A DNA stretch of 64,000 nt from the NCBI GenBank assembly GCA_963971575.1, contig OZ020625.1, forward strand, positions 18,382,829 through 18,446,828. Reading direction: 5' to 3'. The number at the start of each line of letters is the position of its first letter. Position 1 is the first letter of the stretch. Source of the DNA: Liopterus haemorrhoidalis (Eukaryota; Arthropoda; Insecta; Coleoptera; Dytiscidae). A program made the position numbers and the translations under genes. Below, piece by piece: positions 32,801 to 44,100 of the stretch. Below the pieces are notes generated by a model. The model had not been told where the DNA came from. It did no database searches and saw nothing but the letters and a program-made list of their open reading frames with translations.

Positions 32801-35800
32801 TACGTCTACGTCCATCTACGTCTGATTGGAAACCGTAGCATGCATTTTCCTATTATTTATATGTTCACGAAGACGTACATTTCTACGTTGCTATACACTA
32901 GAGTTGCTATACAACTAATAATTAACAACTTTTCTTTGATATAATTTTTGATATGACTTAATAAATTTTTATAACTTTCATATTATTGTACTATATTTTT
33001 TTTTTTTTTTGGAATATATTGTATAAGCAGTTCACTTTTGTAAGAACAAAATAGATCTGGTTATTTTGGTGATTTTTGTAGTGTATTACTGACTTTTATA
33101 AACTTGATTATATTGTAAAAAAGACTTTACAGTTTTGGGTTATGTTTGTATTATTTTAGGTTAGTATTATATTTACAAAATATTTAAGATGTCACTATTC
33201 AAAATGAAATATGACAAATGATATTTTTTAAATGACATATTTATAATCTGACTTTTCAAATTATTTTTCTGTAATACCAACATGACATACAGTTTCAAAG
33301 GTGCAAACTATTGAAAACATAATTTCCTCTTAGTTTGTTCTTACAAAAGTGAACTGCTTATAGGTACGTTTTCATGATTATGGTAAATTATAAATACATA
33401 TCCTGAAATTGTCAACGTAATATAGCACGTTATTATCTTTTTCAATAATAGTTTGTTATAAGGTATTTAGTTTAAGTACTTTGTAATCGCAATAGGCAAA
33501 TGATCATAAGAAAGACTCTATCTGGCGGAATTATATTGAAATAGCCAAATAGACAATTTTGTTATTGTTCTGACACACGTGTTACATTTATTTGGATTTT
33601 TAGATTTTGTATTTGTTTGGCATAAGTGTGATATTTATTAAGAACACATAAATCAAGACAAAAATATTAATAAATCCTTTCTAAATGTCAGATTACAACA
33701 TATTGTCCATATATCAAAAAATTGTTATTGTTGATTTAGTTAGTTTCGATTTTGCCACATTGGCGCTGCAATCTTAAAAGGGGTTACCTATATTATCTCT
33801 CTTATTTTGTAATACGAAACTAAGAGGAAAATTTCATTTTTTATGTTGTATATTTTAAATATCATCTTAGGGTGGTAATTCTGAAGTGGCACCTTTCAAA
33901 ATATTTGACATGTCAATCGCAATTTTGAGATGTCAATTTGTTATCTGACATATATAGTTTTTGAGTGAATATAACTTCGATATAATAAAACTTAACCAAA
34001 TATTTACAAGCCAGATTTACAAGTTCACATGTTTCCATAGTCTATTTACACCACAACACTCACCAAAGTAACCAGATCAAGTTTCGTATTACAAAATGAG
34101 ACAGATTATACTATGTACCAGTGGTGGATCAAGCCTTCGCCGGGCCCAAGACATTTTTGATTTTCGGGTTCCCCGACCTATGATTTACTGGCCCTCAACC
34201 TATGTTTTACGGGCCCTCAACCTAGAGGCGTTCAAAGTGAAGAGCAAAAAAAAAGGGACTTCACCTCCCAAATCCAAGGGAAGAGCAAAAAAAAAGAACT
34301 TCACCTCCCAAATCCAAGTGAAGATCAAAAAAAAAAGACCTTACCTCCCAAATCCGGGCCCTTGAATATTACGGGCCCAAGACAAATGTCTTTTTTGTCT
34401 CATGCGAAGATCCGTCACTGCTATGTACATATATTTAATATTTATTTATTGTTAGGATTGATATCGAACCGATTGAGAGGGAGATTTGTGGTCCAATGCT
34501 CTTGGTGGAGAGACAGCAGCTCGAGCAGGTGGACATAGCGATGCCCCTGCCGGATGAGCAGGCTCAGGCGGTCCCCCCCACCAGGGAGTCGCCAACGAGC
34601 GGCCGCCCAACTCGCTCCAGTTACTCGCGGCCGGCCGAGCCTCGCATTCACACCTCGACACCGCTCCCAGACCCAGTCCCAGCCGCCATAGCCACCGAAT
34701 CACAGAGGTAACTCATATGGTTTCATACGGTTACATTATTAACATATGAGGAACAATGACTTGTTTACAGAATCAAGAGTACGCTCGATAAATTAAGACG
34801 GTTGTTCGAGGAGAACGATGGAGCAGCGATAACTATCGAGGAGCTGTGCGTTCCCCTCAACAGAGCTACACTCGCCGTCACCTTCAGTCATTTGCTCAGT
34901 AAGTACCTATCTACCTGCCTATACTAAATAATACCTGGCTACTGTATACAGGCTGTTTGTTTCAAACGCCGCGTCTAGTATGGTCTATTTCAAATTTAAA
35001 AAAAAAATAGATAGCGCTGCGAACCGAGTACGATTTACAGTGGATAAATACAGTATAGCGGAAAATTTAAAATAACTTACAACTGGGTTAGCAACTGATT
35101 TTTTTTTTATTTAAAAAAGGTTAATAAGATATTGAAATAAACAAGGCAGATAATACACTTACGTTATTTATACGACATAAATTCAGTTTAATGGGAAATA
35201 TGAAAGAGTTAAAAAAATATTCATTTTAAAAATTATGTACTATATATAAAAAGAGAGATTTGGCTAAAAGAGTTTAAATAAAGCAATAAAACCAACAATA
35301 TATCTTCAGAGCTAAAGTTTCTTATTTAAATAATTTAAATAATTGTAAATAAAAATTAAAAATATATGTATATATGAAGGTCTAAAAATTACATCAATAA
35401 CTTCTGCTTTGGGCACAATCAGCTGGGCTGTTTTTTGGCCTCACATTAGTCCTCTATCTTGATCTGTTAATTGTCAAGTGTCAAAAAATATTTATATGTC
35501 AGATAACCTTAAAAATATATAATTGCGTAAAAACAAATTACATGCAGAATTTTCTCCATAAGATCTACGCCAAGAATATAAATAAAAGTCTAAATATGTA
35601 AATAATAACAAAATATATGAAAAAAAATTAAATAATATATATTTCCAATGTACGACACTGAACATCTGTCAACTTGGACTAAAAACAATATTTTAACAGT
35701 GTAATAGGGATGACGATCTAAACCAATGCAAGGACAAACAGCTCCTATCTTCTTACACACATTTTTCTACTTTGAAATAGACCATAGAATAAGAATTCTG

Positions 35801-36136
35801 TATCACTTCCGGTTTAAGCGGAAATTGTTTCAAATTTTTATCTAGCATAGGGAATCGGTACTTAATTTTTTTTTTCTTGTAAGTACATTAAATCAGCTTA
35901 AAAGGATATCAAAATATCATACTTTAATTTTAATCATTTGAAAAGGGCGACCATTTATTTACAAAATAATAAATAACTGGTAGTTGGGGTTTTTTCAAGA
36001 GTCACTCTGATTATTCGAAATACTTATGTGTAAAAATAATTATATTTTAGATCTCCAGAGCAAAGGCTATGTTGTGATGGAGTCCAAACCAGACTCTCTA
36101 GAATTGGGAAAAATATATCCAGGAGCTCGACTTTAA
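26821..36136 (+). CDS. REC8: REC8-like meiotic cohesin alpha-kleisin, 11 exons traced
   Basis: The kleisin links SMC1 and SMC3 in meiotic cohesin. Exons read: 26821-26951, 27008-27071, 29261-29315, 29365-29605, 29730-29824, 29955-30163, 31473-31666, 32314-32633, 34456-34707, 34771-34898 and 36051-36136 (TAA 36134). Splice phases agree at every junction except from exon 2 to 3. The N-terminus MFYDLDLLCRKKRGKFSIVW, then CSDIIDVL and PRERFSLR, follows vertebrate REC8 rather than RAD21. The middle has QITMREE and EGFGDAGN, the motif shared by RAD21 and REC8. The end, ITIEELCVPLNRATLAVTF and GYVVMESKPDSLELGKIYPG, is the winged-helix SMC1-binding domain. The segment expected after RFSLR (LSAQLQIG-V-RVYS in relatives) is not found in the 2.2-kb gap, so at least one exon is missing or unrecognised. 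Exons 7-10 are GC-rich. AATAAA is at 36249. Confidence 0.82.
27291..29057. mobile_element. Long inverted-repeat element in REC8 intron 2
   Basis: The left arm (about 27291-27411), with TCAATTTGATTTTTTTTTTT, AATTTTCAATTTTACAG and AACTTCACATCACTGTTACT, is matched in reverse complement by the right arm (about 28915-29057). The arms are 120-140 bp. The interior is AT-rich and includes GGTGGTTCTCAACATTTTTT at 27637, the look of a separate hAT terminus. No coding region was found. True element ends may extend further out. Confidence 0.6.
30633..30809. mobile_element. MITE family A, copy 2 (REC8 intron)
   Basis: Termini TCTGTCTCATTTTGTAATAC and the complement of GTATTACAAATTGAGACGGA, with TTA on each side (30630-30632 and 30810-30812). 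It is shorter than the other two copies through internal deletion. Confidence 0.75.
30863..31443. mobile_element. Foldback-family (GTCY)n element, copy 3
   Basis: It starts TACCGACCGCCAACGTATAT as in copy 1, passes through a long GTCTGTCCGTCC tract (30979-31052), and ends with GGCGGTCGATCCTGTGGTGGCCACAGCTGATT, the same right end as copy 2. It ends about 30 bp before the acceptor of REC8 exon 7, so the pyrimidine tract and branch region of that exon lie at or next to transposon sequence. Confidence 0.75.
31733..32272. mobile_element. Decayed hAT-type element in REC8 intron 7
   Basis: The left end CAGTGATGGGATTCTGTCGG and a right end with CAGTTCCGGTTCGAAGCCCTAG carry GGTTCGGAAC-like subterminal repeats typical of some hAT elements. 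A short internal repeat (TCAGATTAGTCAATTTGATT) recurs around 31910-31975. CGTTGCCAGGGGGGGG at 32049 looks like the end of yet another insertion. No target duplication was found. Confidence 0.4.
33026..33358. mobile_element. MITE family B, complete copy (REC8 intron 8)
   Basis: Ends AGCAGTTCACTTTTGTAAGA and its complement TCTTACAAAAGTGAACTGCT (with one added T in the run) flank a 333-bp AT-rich interior. TATA on the left and TATA on the right include the TA target site. The interior closely matches the copies at 17643-18211 in reverse orientation. Confidence 0.8.
33796..34105. mobile_element. MITE family A, copy 3 (REC8 intron 8)
   Basis: Termini TCTCTCTTATTTTGTAATAC and the complement of GTATTACAAAATGAGACAGA with TTA flanks (33793-33795 and 34106-34108). 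The interior matches copy 1 (AGGGTGGTAATTCTGAAGTG, GACATATATAGTTTTTGAGT) almost throughout, so both moved fairly recently. Confidence 0.82.
34119..34420. mobile_element. hAT MITE, 302 bp, perfect target duplication
   Basis: Ends CAGTGGTGGATC and the complement of GATCCGTCACTG; the flanks CTATGTAC are identical (34111-34118 and 34421-34428). Inside are three tandem units of about 46 bp with GAGCAAAAAAAAAGGGACTT and TTCACCTCCCAAATCC. It ends 35 bp before REC8 exon 9. Confidence 0.9.
34981..35784. mobile_element. Mariner-type MITE, 804 bp, in last REC8 intron
   Basis: Perfect 14-bp inverted ends TGGTCTATTTCAAA and TTTGAAATAGACCA are flanked by TA on both sides (34979-34980 and 35785-35786), the target site of Tc1/mariner elements. 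The interior is AT-rich without a coding frame. Confidence 0.75.
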
Positions 36137-36549
36137 CTTTACTTGGAAACTTAAACTTTTTTTATGATTGATTTATTTTTAAATTATTATTTATTTAACA
36201 AACAGTTATTTAGTATTGTTTAATATTTTATTATTAGTTATAAACTTGAATAAACTTTAAAATATGTTAAAATGTTTAAATATTAGAAAAAAATGTATAT
36301 GTAACACTGTTTTTAAAAATAAAATTAACTTATGAATCTTATAATTTGTTAAAATAATTTTATTTCATGAACATCATATAGCAGCCGAATTTGTTCACAG
36401 CTGAACATAGAACATCATTTATGAAAAGCTTAAATTTAACTAAATTGACTTAAACCGAGAACCATTATTGTAAGGTTTTTTTTTTCTGATTTCTACCGAA
36501 TAAATATAATGTTGTCAGTTGAGTATACTTTTTATTGTTGTTACGGTTG

Positions 36550-36643
36550 ACTAGTTTCGCTCAATTTGAGCATTATCAAAGCTGATTGTTGAAAAAAATA
36601 ATGAAAAATAGCTTTGATAATGCTCAAATTGAGTGAAACTAGT
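36550..36643. repeat. Long near-perfect hairpin 3' of REC8
   Basis: The 34-base arm 36550-36583 (ACTAGTTTCGCTC to TATCAAAGCT) is the complement of 36610-36643 with one mismatch, separated by a 26-base AT-rich loop. It lies about 400 bp beyond the REC8 stop and 300 bp beyond its AATAAA. It may be a tiny foldback insertion; there is no sign that it acts as a terminator. Confidence 0.8.
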
Positions 36644-37302
36644 GATCACATTGACGTACATTAGGGTTTTAAACAATTGTTGTTGAAACCAAACACACAA
36701 AATCATGTATTTCAAATACATTTTTACTCATTTTAGTACACGGTATACCTTGAAACGCACGAGAAAAAAATAATAATAACGGAAATAAACAAACAACGTC
36801 GCATAATACGCGTAGTTAAACACGAATCAAAGTAACTGACGCCACTGCAATGTGTTAAGCTAGCTATTGGTAATGTAATGGACGAAATTTGGTTTCTGCG
36901 CAAGGGACTGGTAATATTCGCCTGTGATAAGGTTAACTTGAACGTTCTCTAGATGAAAGTAGATTGAAAACAAAATAACAATACCTGAGTAAATATCTAC
37001 TTAATAACCTAATATGCATAGATTATTTAAAAAAAAATACATTCACCAAATTTTAGGTATAGTTAGGCTTGTGTCACCAGTCTGACAAAAAAAATATATA
37101 TTTTAAGAACACTGAAATTTTTGCCAACTGTAATGAGAAGTTACTAGTTACTAGAAGTTATCCCTATTACACGATAACAATGATGAAATTATTGATTTTA
37201 TTATAATTTTCGTTCCATAAAATTCCAATATAGTACTCTTATAACACATATAACATCATTCTATTTCCTACAGTAGTACTACTATATATTTAACTAGCTA
37301 AG
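36644..37302. other. Gene-free AT-rich stretch
   Basis: No gene or repeat was recognised between the hairpin and the tandem-repeat elements. Confidence 0.4.
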
Positions 37303-40300
37303 TACCCGTGCTTCGCTACGGTTTATTGACGGTTTGCCATCATCGTGCAATTATAATAAGTCATAGTTCTTTATAGATCACATTGCTGACTCTCTCCTCA
37401 GGTATAGGTTCACCCCGTTAGAGGTTCATACTAATTGCAAATAAAATTCGTAGTTTGTTTTTAAACATGCGCACGGCTAACTTTTATAAGCAAAAACCTA
37501 GTCGATATCTCATCTGTCCTAAGAGACACTGAGGAATCCGTGAAAAAAAAAAAAAAAATGACTCCTTTTCACCTCATATGGGTCGAAAAATCCTTCCTTA
37601 GTGCGTTCTTACGTTATATCGAGAAATGTACTCTTGGAATTTCTTATTTCTAATAAAAAATTCTTTAGGAATGACATTTAAAAAACTGTTAGAACACTAT
37701 CGAAAGATTTTAAAAAGTCACCTATATGCGAGCAAAGAATGTTATAACTCAAGAAGCACAGGAGATATAAAGGGTTCGATGCTTACGTTATGGAAGGAAT
37801 ATGTTCCCGGAATTCCATGTATCTAATCAAAAATATACCTATTTACCCCTTTATAGATAAAAAAAACGTTTAAAACACTTTCTAAAGATTAGAAATATTA
37901 AAAGATTATATATATATATATACCAAAAAGGAATGTTCTAACTCAACAAACAAATAAGTTACAAAACATTATATAAGTCGCCCTGATTTAATGTAGATTC
38001 GCCCCGTTAAGTGTTGATTGAAGCAAAATTCTAAGTTACATTTTTATACATGCATACGGGTAACTATAATAAGTAAAAAGCAAGTCGTTATTTCATCAAG
38101 AGATATTAAGAAATCCGTTTTCACCCCCTAGGGGTCGAATTACGAGAAATCTCTTCTTAGTGGTTGCTTACGTCATGGAAGAAATATAGTCCCCGAATTT
38201 CAATTGTCTACTAAAAAATACCAATATACCAATAAAATTTAGGGAAATATAAAAAAATGCAATTTAGGGTTGAAATATAAAAAAAACGGTCAAAATGAAA
38301 TGATCTTGAAACTAATGATATGAAAATGACGACTAAATGCGAAAAAGCACAACATAGTTATAGTACAACAAAGACAGAAGCTACAAAGGGTTCTATAATT
38401 CACCCCAAATCTAGAATCGGCCCTTTAGGGATTGATGATTAGAGCAAAATCCTGAATTTAATTTTTAAACACATATACGGATAACATTGTAAGCAAAATC
38501 CAAATCAATATAATGAAGAATCCGAGGAAAAACATTTGATCACTTTTCATCCCCTAGGGGTCGAATTTCGAAAAATTCCATATAAGAGGGTGCTTGCAAC
38601 ATGGAGGGAATATATTTCCTGAATTTCATATCTTTATGTCAAGGGACGTTCTTTCAAATAAAAATACCAATTTACCCCTTTAGGGATGAAATTTAAAAAA
38701 CTTTCAAAACGCTTTCTAAATATTTTAAATAGAAAATTATGTACCAAAATGGAATGTTATAATTCAGGAAATACAAAGGTTTCTATAATTCACCCCAAAT
38801 GTAGATTTACCACTTTAGGGGTTGATTAGGGCAAAATCCTGAATTACTGTTTCAAAAATTTGTATGGCTAACCTTACATCACGGAAGGAATATACTTCCC
38901 GAATTTCATGTCTCTATAGCCAAGGGAAGTTCTATCGAATATAAATACCCATTTATACTCCCCCCCCCCCCCTATTTACATTTAGAGGTGAAATTTTAAA
39001 AGACCGTCAAAACTATCTCGAGATATTTAAAAAAGACACCGGTATGCCAAAAATGAATGTTATAACCTAATAAACACAGGACATACGACGGGTTGTATAA
39101 TTCACCCCGATTATAGATTTACCCCTTTAGGGGTTGATTAGGAAAGAATCCAGGAATAAAATTTTCGGCATTTGTATGGTTAATCATTATAAGTAAAAGT
39201 CGATATCTTATTGGTACTAAGAAATATTAAGGAATCCTTGATATCACATTTCAGCCCTCAGAGGTTGAATTTCGAAAAATACCGTCTTAGTGGGAACTTA
39301 CGTCATACAGGGAATATACTTTACGAATATCATGTATCTTGTCCAGAGGACGTTCTATCGAGTAAAAAATATCCATTTACCCCTTTAGGGTGAAATTTTA
39401 AAAACTGTCAATACCATTTCAAGATATTTTGAAGACACCTACATGCCAAAAGGAATTTTATAACTCAACAAACACAGGGAATATGATGCGTTGTATAATT
39501 AACCCTGTTCGGAAATTCACCACTTTAGGGGTGATTAGAACAAAATCCTGAAATAGGTTTTTCAACATTTATATGGGTAATCTTTGTAAGAAAAACCAAG
39601 ACGATATCTTATTGGTCCGTAGAGATATTTAAGAATCCTTGAAATTACATTTCACCCCTTAGGGGTTGAATTTCGAAAAATCCCGTCTTAGTGTATGCTT
39701 ACCTCATGGAGGGAATATACTTTGCGAATATCATGTATCTATGCCCAAGGGATGTTCTATCAAATAAAAAATATCCTTTTACCTCTTTAGGGGTGAAATT
39801 TTGAAAAACTGTCAAAACCATTTCGAAATATTTTAGAAAGACATCTATATGCCAAATAGGAATTTAATAACTCAACAAACACAGGAAATACGTCGGGTTC
39901 TATAATTCTCCCTGATTGTAGATTCACCCTTTTAGGGGATGAATAGGACAAAATCCTGAAATAAGTTTTTCAACATTTATATGGATAATATTTAGAAGGA
40001 AAAATGAAGGCGATATATTATTTGACCTGTGAGATATTGAGGAATCCGTGAAAACACATTTTACCCCATTTCACCCCTTAGGGGTTGAATTTCCAAAAAT
40101 CATTTCTTAGGGGGTTGTTAAGTCATAAAAGGGATATACTCCCCGAATTTTATGGTTTTCTGTCTAGACGACATTCCACCGAATATAAAATACCAAGTTA
40201 CCCCTTTAGGGGTGAAATTTAAAAAAAGGTCAATACACTTTTTAAATATTTTAAAAAGACACCTATATGCCTAAAAGAAATGTTATAACACAACAAACAC

Positions 40301-41100
40301 AGAAGATGCGAATGGTTCCATAATTCACCTTGATTGTAGATTCACCCCTTTAGGGGTTAATTAGTACAAAATCCTGAAAATGTTCCCCACATAAATGTTG
40401 AAAAACGGTTTTTCAACATTTATGTGGGTAGTCTTTGTAAGCAAAAGCAAGGCGATATATTCTTGACCTAAAATATACTGAGGAATCCGTGAAAACACAT
40501 TTCACCCCTTTTCACCCCTGAGTGGTCGAATTTCGAAAAATTATTTCTTAGGGGGTTCTTAAGTCATAAAAGGGATATACTCCCCGAATTTTATGTTTCT
40601 TTGTCTAGACGAAATTCTATCGAATAAAAAATACCAATATACCCCTTTAGGTTTGAATTTTAAAAAAACGGTCAAAACACTTTCTAAATATTTTAAAAAG
40701 ACACCTATATGCCAAAAATGAATGTTATAACACAATAAACACAGAAGATGCGAAGGGTTCTATAATTCACCCTGATTGTAGATTCACCCCTTTAGGGGTC
40801 GATTAGAACAAAATCCTGAAATATGTTTTTTAATATTTACATGAGTAATCTTTGTAAGCTAAAACCAAGTCGATATCTTATTGGACCTAAGAGATATTAA
40901 GGAAACCGTGAAGCCACATTTTACCCCATTTAACCCCCTTTTCAGCCACTTAGAGGATGAGTTTCGAAAAATCCGTTCTTAGTGGGTGCTTACGTCATGG
41001 AAGAAATATACTCGCCGAATTTCATGATTGTAGGTTCAGTGGTTTGGGCTGGGCGTTGATTATGAGTAGGTAGCTTAGTTACGATTTTATATATATAGAT
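37303..41100. repeat. Tandem-repeat element 1, about 415-bp monomers
   Basis: The element starts CTAGCTAAGTACCCGTGCTTC and ends GGGCTGGGCGTTGATTATGA through TTATATATATAGAT. Inside, a unit of roughly 400-440 bp recurs about eight or nine times; landmarks such as TTTAGGGGTTGATTAG occur near 39128, 39525, 39930, 40350 and 40793. Each unit contains inverted motifs of the form ACCCC-TTTA-GGGGT at two or three places, plus a segment CTTACGTCATGGAGGGAATA. The short reading frames in it are non-coding by-products of the repeat. Confidence 0.8.
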
Positions 41101-41101
41101 G

Positions 41102-44100
41102 ACTAGCTGAAAACCCGTGCTTCGCTACGGTATATTGACGGTCTCATTGGCATAAAATCCGCAGTTTGTTTTTAAACTTGTCTATGGGTAACCTTTGTAA
41201 CAAAAAATCTAGTCGATATTTCATCTGTCCTAAGATATATTGAGGAACCCGTGAAAAAACATTTTACACCTTTTCACCAGATAGGGGTCGAACTTGAAAA
41301 AATCCTTTCTTAGTGGGTTCTTACTTCATACTGAAAAATGTACTCTCCGAATTTTTTATTTTTAACAAAAAAATACTAATTTACCCTTTAGGAGTGAAAG
41401 AAAACTGTCAAACTGTGAAAATATATGCCAGAATGGAATATTATAACTCAACAACCGCTGGAAATACAAAGGGTTTTATAATTCACCCCGAATGTAGATT
41501 CACCCCTTTAGGGGTTGATTAAGATAAAATCCTGAAATACATTTTTCGGCATTTGTATGGGTAATTTTTATAAGCAAAAACCAAGTCTATATCTTATTGA
41601 TCCTAGAAGGTATTAAGGCGTCCTTGAAATCACAATTCCCTCTTTTCACCCTTTAGGGGTGATATTTGTTAAAGGTAAAAAACTGTTAAAACCATTTCGA
41701 GATATTTTAAAAAGGCACCTATGTGCCAAAAAGAAACGTTATAACTCAACAAACACAGGAAATACGACGCGATGTATAATCTACCCCGTTTGTAGAATCA
41801 CCCCTTTAGGGGTTGATTAGGACGGAATCCTGAAATAAGTTTTTCGGCATTTGTATGGATAATTTTTGTAAGCAAACACCAAGTCGATATCTTATTGGTC
41901 CTAAAAGAATTAAGGTATTACTGAAATCACATTTCACCCCTTTTCAACCTTAAGAGGTGAAATTAAAAAAAAAAATAGCAAAATCATTTCGAGATATTAA
42001 AAAAAAAACCTATGTGCCAAAAAGTAATGTTGCAACTAAACGAACACAGGAAATACGACGGGATGTATAATACATCCCGATTGTAGATCCACCCCTTAAG
42101 GAGTTGATTAGGACAAAATCAAAAATTTGGTTTTTTGGTATTTGCATGGGTAGTTTTTGTAAGCAAAAACCAAGTCAATATCTTATTGGTCCTAAAAAAT
42201 GTTAAACAATCATTGAAATCACATTTTACCCCTTTTCACCCTTTAGGGGTTAAATTTAAAAAAATTGTCAAAACCATTTCGAGATATTTTAAAAATACGC
42301 CTATGTGCCAAAAGGAAACCTTATAACTCAACAAACACAGGGAATACGACGGGATGTATAATTCACCCCAATTGTAGATTCACCCTTTTGGGGTTGATTA
42401 GGACAAAATCCTGTAACATATTTTTCCGTATTTGTATTGGTAATCTTTGTAAGCAAAAAGCAAGTCGATATCTTATTGGTCCTAAGAGATATTAAGGAAT
42501 CCTTGAAATCACAATTCACCCCTTTTCACTCTTTAGGGAGTAATTTTAAAAAACTGTCAAAACTATTTCGAGATATTTTAAAAAGATACCTTTGTGCCAA
42601 ATGTAATGTTGCAACTAAACGAACAGAGGAAATACGACGGGATGTATAATTCACCCCGATTGTAGATCCATCCCTTTAGGGGTTGATTAGGACCAAATCC
42701 TGAAATAAGTTTTTCGGTATTTTTATGGGTAATCTTCGTAAGTAAAAAGCAAGTCGGTATCTTATTGGTCCTAAGAGATATTAAGAAATCCTTGAAATCA
42801 CAATTCATCCCTTTTCACCCTTTAGGGGGTAATTTTAAAAAACTGTCTATAATATATATTTCGAGATATTTTAAAAAGATACCTATGTGCCAAAAAGTAA
42901 TGTTGCAACTAAACGAACACAGGAAATACGACGGGGTGTATAATTCACCCCGATTGTAGATCCACCCCTTAAGGGGTTGATTAGGACAAAATCAAAAAAG
43001 TTTTTCGGCATTTGCAAGGGTAGTTTTTGTAAGCAAAAACCAAGTCGATATCTTATTGGTGTTAAAAAATATTAAACAATCTTTGAAATCACATTTCACC
43101 CATTTTCACCCTTTAGGGGTTAAATTTAAAAAAGTTGTCAAAACCATTTAGAGATATTTTAAAAAGACGCCTATGTGCTAAAAAGAAACCTTGTATCTCA
43201 ATAAACACAGGGAATACGACGGGATGTATAATTCACCCCGATAGTAGATCCATCCTTTAGGGGTTGATTAGGACAAAATCCTGAAATATATTTTTCGGTA
43301 TTTGTATGGGTAATCATTGTAAGCAAAAAGCGATTCAATATCTTATTGACCCTAAGAGATTTACGGAATCCTTGAAATCACAATTCACCCCTTTTCACCC
43401 TTTAGGGGTGAAATTTTAAAAAACTACCAAAACCTTTTCGAGATATTTTAAAAAGACACCTATGTGCTAAAAAGTAATGTTGCAACTAAACGAACACAGG
43501 AAATACGACAGAATGTATAACTCACCCCGATTGTAGATCCACCCCTTTAGGGGTTGATTAGGACAAAAACCTGAAATATGTTTTTCGGTATTTGCATGGG
43601 TAATCTTTGTAAGCAAAAAGCAAGTCGATATCTTATTGGTTCTAAGAGATATTAAGGAATACTTGAAATCATAATTCACCCCTTTTTACCCTATAGGGGT
43701 GAAATTTAAAAAAACTACCAAAACCGTTTCGAGATATTTTAAAAAGACTCCTATGTGATAAAAAGTAATGTTGCAACTAAACGAACACAGGAAATACGAC
43801 GGAATGTATAACTCACCCCGATTGTAGATCCACCCCTTTAGGGGTTGATTAGGACAAAATCCTGAAATTGATGATTCGGTATTTGTATGGATAATCTTTG
43901 CAAGCAAACAGTAGGTCCATATCTTATTGGTCCTAAGAGATATTAAGGAATCCTTGAAATCACAATTCACCCCTTTTCAACCCTTAGGGGTGGAATTTTA
44001 AAAAACTGTCAAACCCATTTCGAGATATTTTAAAAAGACACTTATGTGCCAAAAAGTAATGTTGCAACTAAACGAACACAGGAATTACGACGGGATGTAT

